A DNA stretch of 64,000 nucleotides. Source: Paenibacillus sp. SZ31. Its GTDB lineage: Bacteria; Bacillota; Bacilli; Paenibacillales; Paenibacillaceae. The notes beneath the pieces were generated by a model. It did no database searches. It worked only from the letters and a program-made list of their open reading frames with translations, and was not told the origin of the DNA. Below are positions 62,566-64,000 of the stretch, piece after piece. Numbering within the stretch: position 1 is the first letter of the stretch; each line of letters starts with the position of its first letter. The stretch covers positions 310,001-374,000 of the forward strand of contig NZ_JABBEA010000003.1 in the NCBI RefSeq assembly GCF_012912005.1, given 5' to 3'. Made by a program: the position numbers and the translations under genes.

Positions 62566-62617
62566 GAGTATTTACACGGGACACCACACTGACAGAATAA
62601 CCTTCCGATCGCTTCCT
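62566..62617 (+). repeat. Family A repeat, copy 5 (left arm only)
   Basis: GTATTTACAC, then GACAGAATAACCTTCCGATCG matches the left arm of copy 1; it breaks off exactly at the stop codon of the LysR gene (62618-62620, - strand). Confidence 0.6.
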
Positions 62618-63502
62618 TTAATTGCCTAGCATGGACTGTGTGAAACCGATCCACTCTCTCGTGGCAAATGACAGATAGCGGTCCTTCCGCCAGATCATAC
62701 CGAGCTGCCATGGAATCACAGGTTCCACCACCGGTATAATACGCACGCGCATATGGTCCACCTCACGACAAATCGTTTCCGGTAGCAAGGCTACCCCCAA
62801 ATTGGCAGCAACCATCGCGCTGAGCAGATCCCACTGGGAGCTTTCATATACTACACGGGGCTGGAACCCCGCATGCTGACAAGCCACAATAATTCGGTCA
62901 TGCAACGCAAAATCCTCCCGAAACAGTACGAATGAGTCATTTTCCAGTTCATGCAGCGCAACCGACTCTTTCTCCGCAAGTGGATGTGAAGGGTGTACGA
63001 GTAGGTTCAGCTTCTCTTTGACAAACACAAAATGATCCAACAGCTCATCCACGGTTGGCAGTACGGCAACGCCAATATCCAGTGCACCGCTAATCACATC
63101 GGCCTCCACCTTTTTGGCACCATCCTCGAACAGTTGAATGGTCACCTGCGGGTAGGCTTTGTGAAATTCGCCAATGATCATGGGGAAAAAGCTTGATCCT
63201 ACCATCGGTGGCAAGCCGATCCGCAGATGGCCTTTCTTCAAATTCATCAGGTCGTCCAATTCGGACGACAGACTGCGGAACGACTTTTCGATCTCGAGTG
63301 CCTGCCGAAAAAACACATGGCCCGCGTCCGTTAGTTCAACTTTCTTCCCATAACGGTCCAATAACGTGATACCCAATTCCTCTTCAAGACTCTTGACCGT
63401 CTTGCTGATGGTGGGCTGGGTGATATATAGAACTTCAGCGGCTTTCGTGAAGCTTTGTTGCCGGGCGACTTCCAGAAAATATTGCAAATGGCGGATATCC
63501 AT
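62618..63502 (-). CDS. cidR: LysR-family regulator, CidR-like
   Basis: A 294-residue LysR protein. MDIRHLQYFLEVARQQSFTKA begins the helix-turn-helix, with AAEVLYITQPTISKTVKSLE the recognition part. The effector domain spans about 90-290. The ATG at 63502 is preferred, with GAGGTGGG upstream. It diverges from a cidA gene as ywbI (cidR) does in B. subtilis, where it responds to acetate or pyruvate metabolism; the symbol rests on this synteny. Confidence 0.85.
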   Translation of the reverse strand: MDIRHLQYFLEVARQQSFTKAAEVLYITQPTISKTVKSLEEELGITLLDRYGKKVELTDAGHVFFRQALEIEKSFRSLSSELDDLMNLKKGHLRIGLPPMVGSSFFPMIIGEFHKAYPQVTIQLFEDGAKKVEADVISGALDIGVAVLPTVDELLDHFVFVKEKLNLLVHPSHPLAEKESVALHELENDSFVLFREDFALHDRIIVACQHAGFQPRVVYESSQWDLLSAMVAANLGVALLPETICREVDHMRVRIIPVVEPVIPWQLGMIWRKDRYLSFATREWIGFTQSMLGN

Positions 63503-63663
63503 CGCTTGGTTCCCACCTCTCATAGATAAATGGAATAGTAAACATTCTTAATATGCATTTTACTCATGAAAGAATGCCATGTAAAATTTGTGATATCAAA
63601 TGAATCATTTTCATTTTCATAATAACTTAAACGATTACGTTGATTATACAAGGAGGGATTGAA

Positions 63664-64000
63664 GTGAAAAAATGGGGCCTTGGTATTGCACAGGTTGCGC
63701 TCTTAATGGTTTTTTCACTGCTCATGGACCTGTTGGCCCGTACTCTCCATCTTCCTGTACCGGGTTCGATCCTCGGTATGGTCGTGTTATTCATTCTGCT
63801 TCAGACTCGTGTCGTGAAGCTGCGCTGGATTGAAGTTGGAGCTGCCTGGCTGCTCGGTGAACTACTGTTATTTTTTATCCCGTCAGCCGTTGGCATCATG
63901 AACTATATGCCCATGCTGGAGCATGACGGATTGCAGATTTTATTCATCGTACTGCTTAGTACATTCCTGGTCATGTCCTGCACAGGTCTGGTTGCTACAC
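63664..64000 (+). CDS. cidA: CidA/LrgA holin-like protein (3' end cut by the window)
   Basis: The first 112 residues are visible. GTG at 63664 follows AAGGAGGGATTGAA. It begins with a hydrophobic segment (IAQVALLMVFSLLMDLL), then LPVPGSILGMVVLFILL, the conserved CidA/LrgA motif, then ELLLFFIPSAVGIMNY and ILFIVLLSTFLVM. CidA forms membrane oligomers linked to pyruvate transport and cell lysis, usually with cidB just downstream. In the 63503-63663 gap a CATTCTT/AAGAATG dyad may bind CidR. Confidence 0.92.
   Translation, partial: MKKWGLGIAQVALLMVFSLLMDLLARTLHLPVPGSILGMVVLFILLQTRVVKLRWIEVGAAWLLGELLLFFIPSAVGIMNYMPMLEHDGLQILFIVLLSTFLVMSCTGLVAT

Overview
The window looks like the chromosome of a mid-GC, Gram-positive spore-former of the Bacillota, most likely a Paenibacillus. 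This is an inference from the gene set (bacterial NO synthase, LTA-synthase-like sulfatase, SLH-domain lipoprotein, HmoB, CidA/CidR, MpsC-type and HAAS/DUF4097 proteins), strong AGGAGG-type ribosome sites and the short dispersed repeats. No rRNA, tRNA, phage, intact IS element or CRISPR array was seen. 59 protein-coding features are described, the last cut by the window end.

Layout. 0.2-2 kb: PadR / HAAS / DUF4097 envelope-sensing operon. 2-9 kb: small metabolic genes (SDR, XRE-cupin regulator, VOC protein, esterase plus LigB dioxygenase pair, SUKH protein, CDF transporter, membrane protein). 9.2-13 kb: potABCD polyamine importer. 13-17.6 kb: MFS exporter, nitric oxide synthase, Dps, HAD phosphatase. 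17.7-18.6 kb: a basic small protein behind a short leader peptide, and a zinc-ribbon protein. 18.7-25.6 kb: an unusual operon joining a Pot-like ABC importer to a nucleoside hydrolase and adenine deaminase. 25.9-31.7 kb: MpsC-like protein, zinc-ribbon membrane protein, DUF3105 protein with twin operators, chemotaxis receptor, second nucleoside hydrolase. 31.9-37.4 kb: MMPL exporter with divergent TetR, GNAT, lipid kinase, DUF697-like protein. 37.5-41.6 kb: MarR plus a heterodimeric multidrug ABC exporter. 41.9-47 kb: SLH/Big2 lipoprotein and a 7TM histidine kinase with a SARP-like response regulator. 47-55 kb: UxaC, MBL-fold protein, lipoprotein, cytoplasmic alpha-amylase, a nuclease-XPD helicase fusion. 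55-64 kb: HmoB, LTA synthase, LysR/hydrolase pair, two GNATs and a nitrilase that resemble a split YhcX, CidR and CidA.

None of the enzymes is itself surprising. The most interesting signal lies between genes. One 60-190 bp nested-palindrome family has five copies, always close to gene ends and all in one orientation. A 24-bp two-box motif (CTAACGAA-N9-CCTTATT) has at least five fixed-length copies, three of them in a cluster with a fourth, diverged unit. There are two different 165-170 bp MITE-like elements with terminal inverted repeats. Other signals worth checking are the Pot-like purine operon with a leader terminator and a repeat inside it, matched 17-bp operators before the DUF3105 gene, a possible translation-attenuation leader, and a CP motif at the end of the NO synthase.
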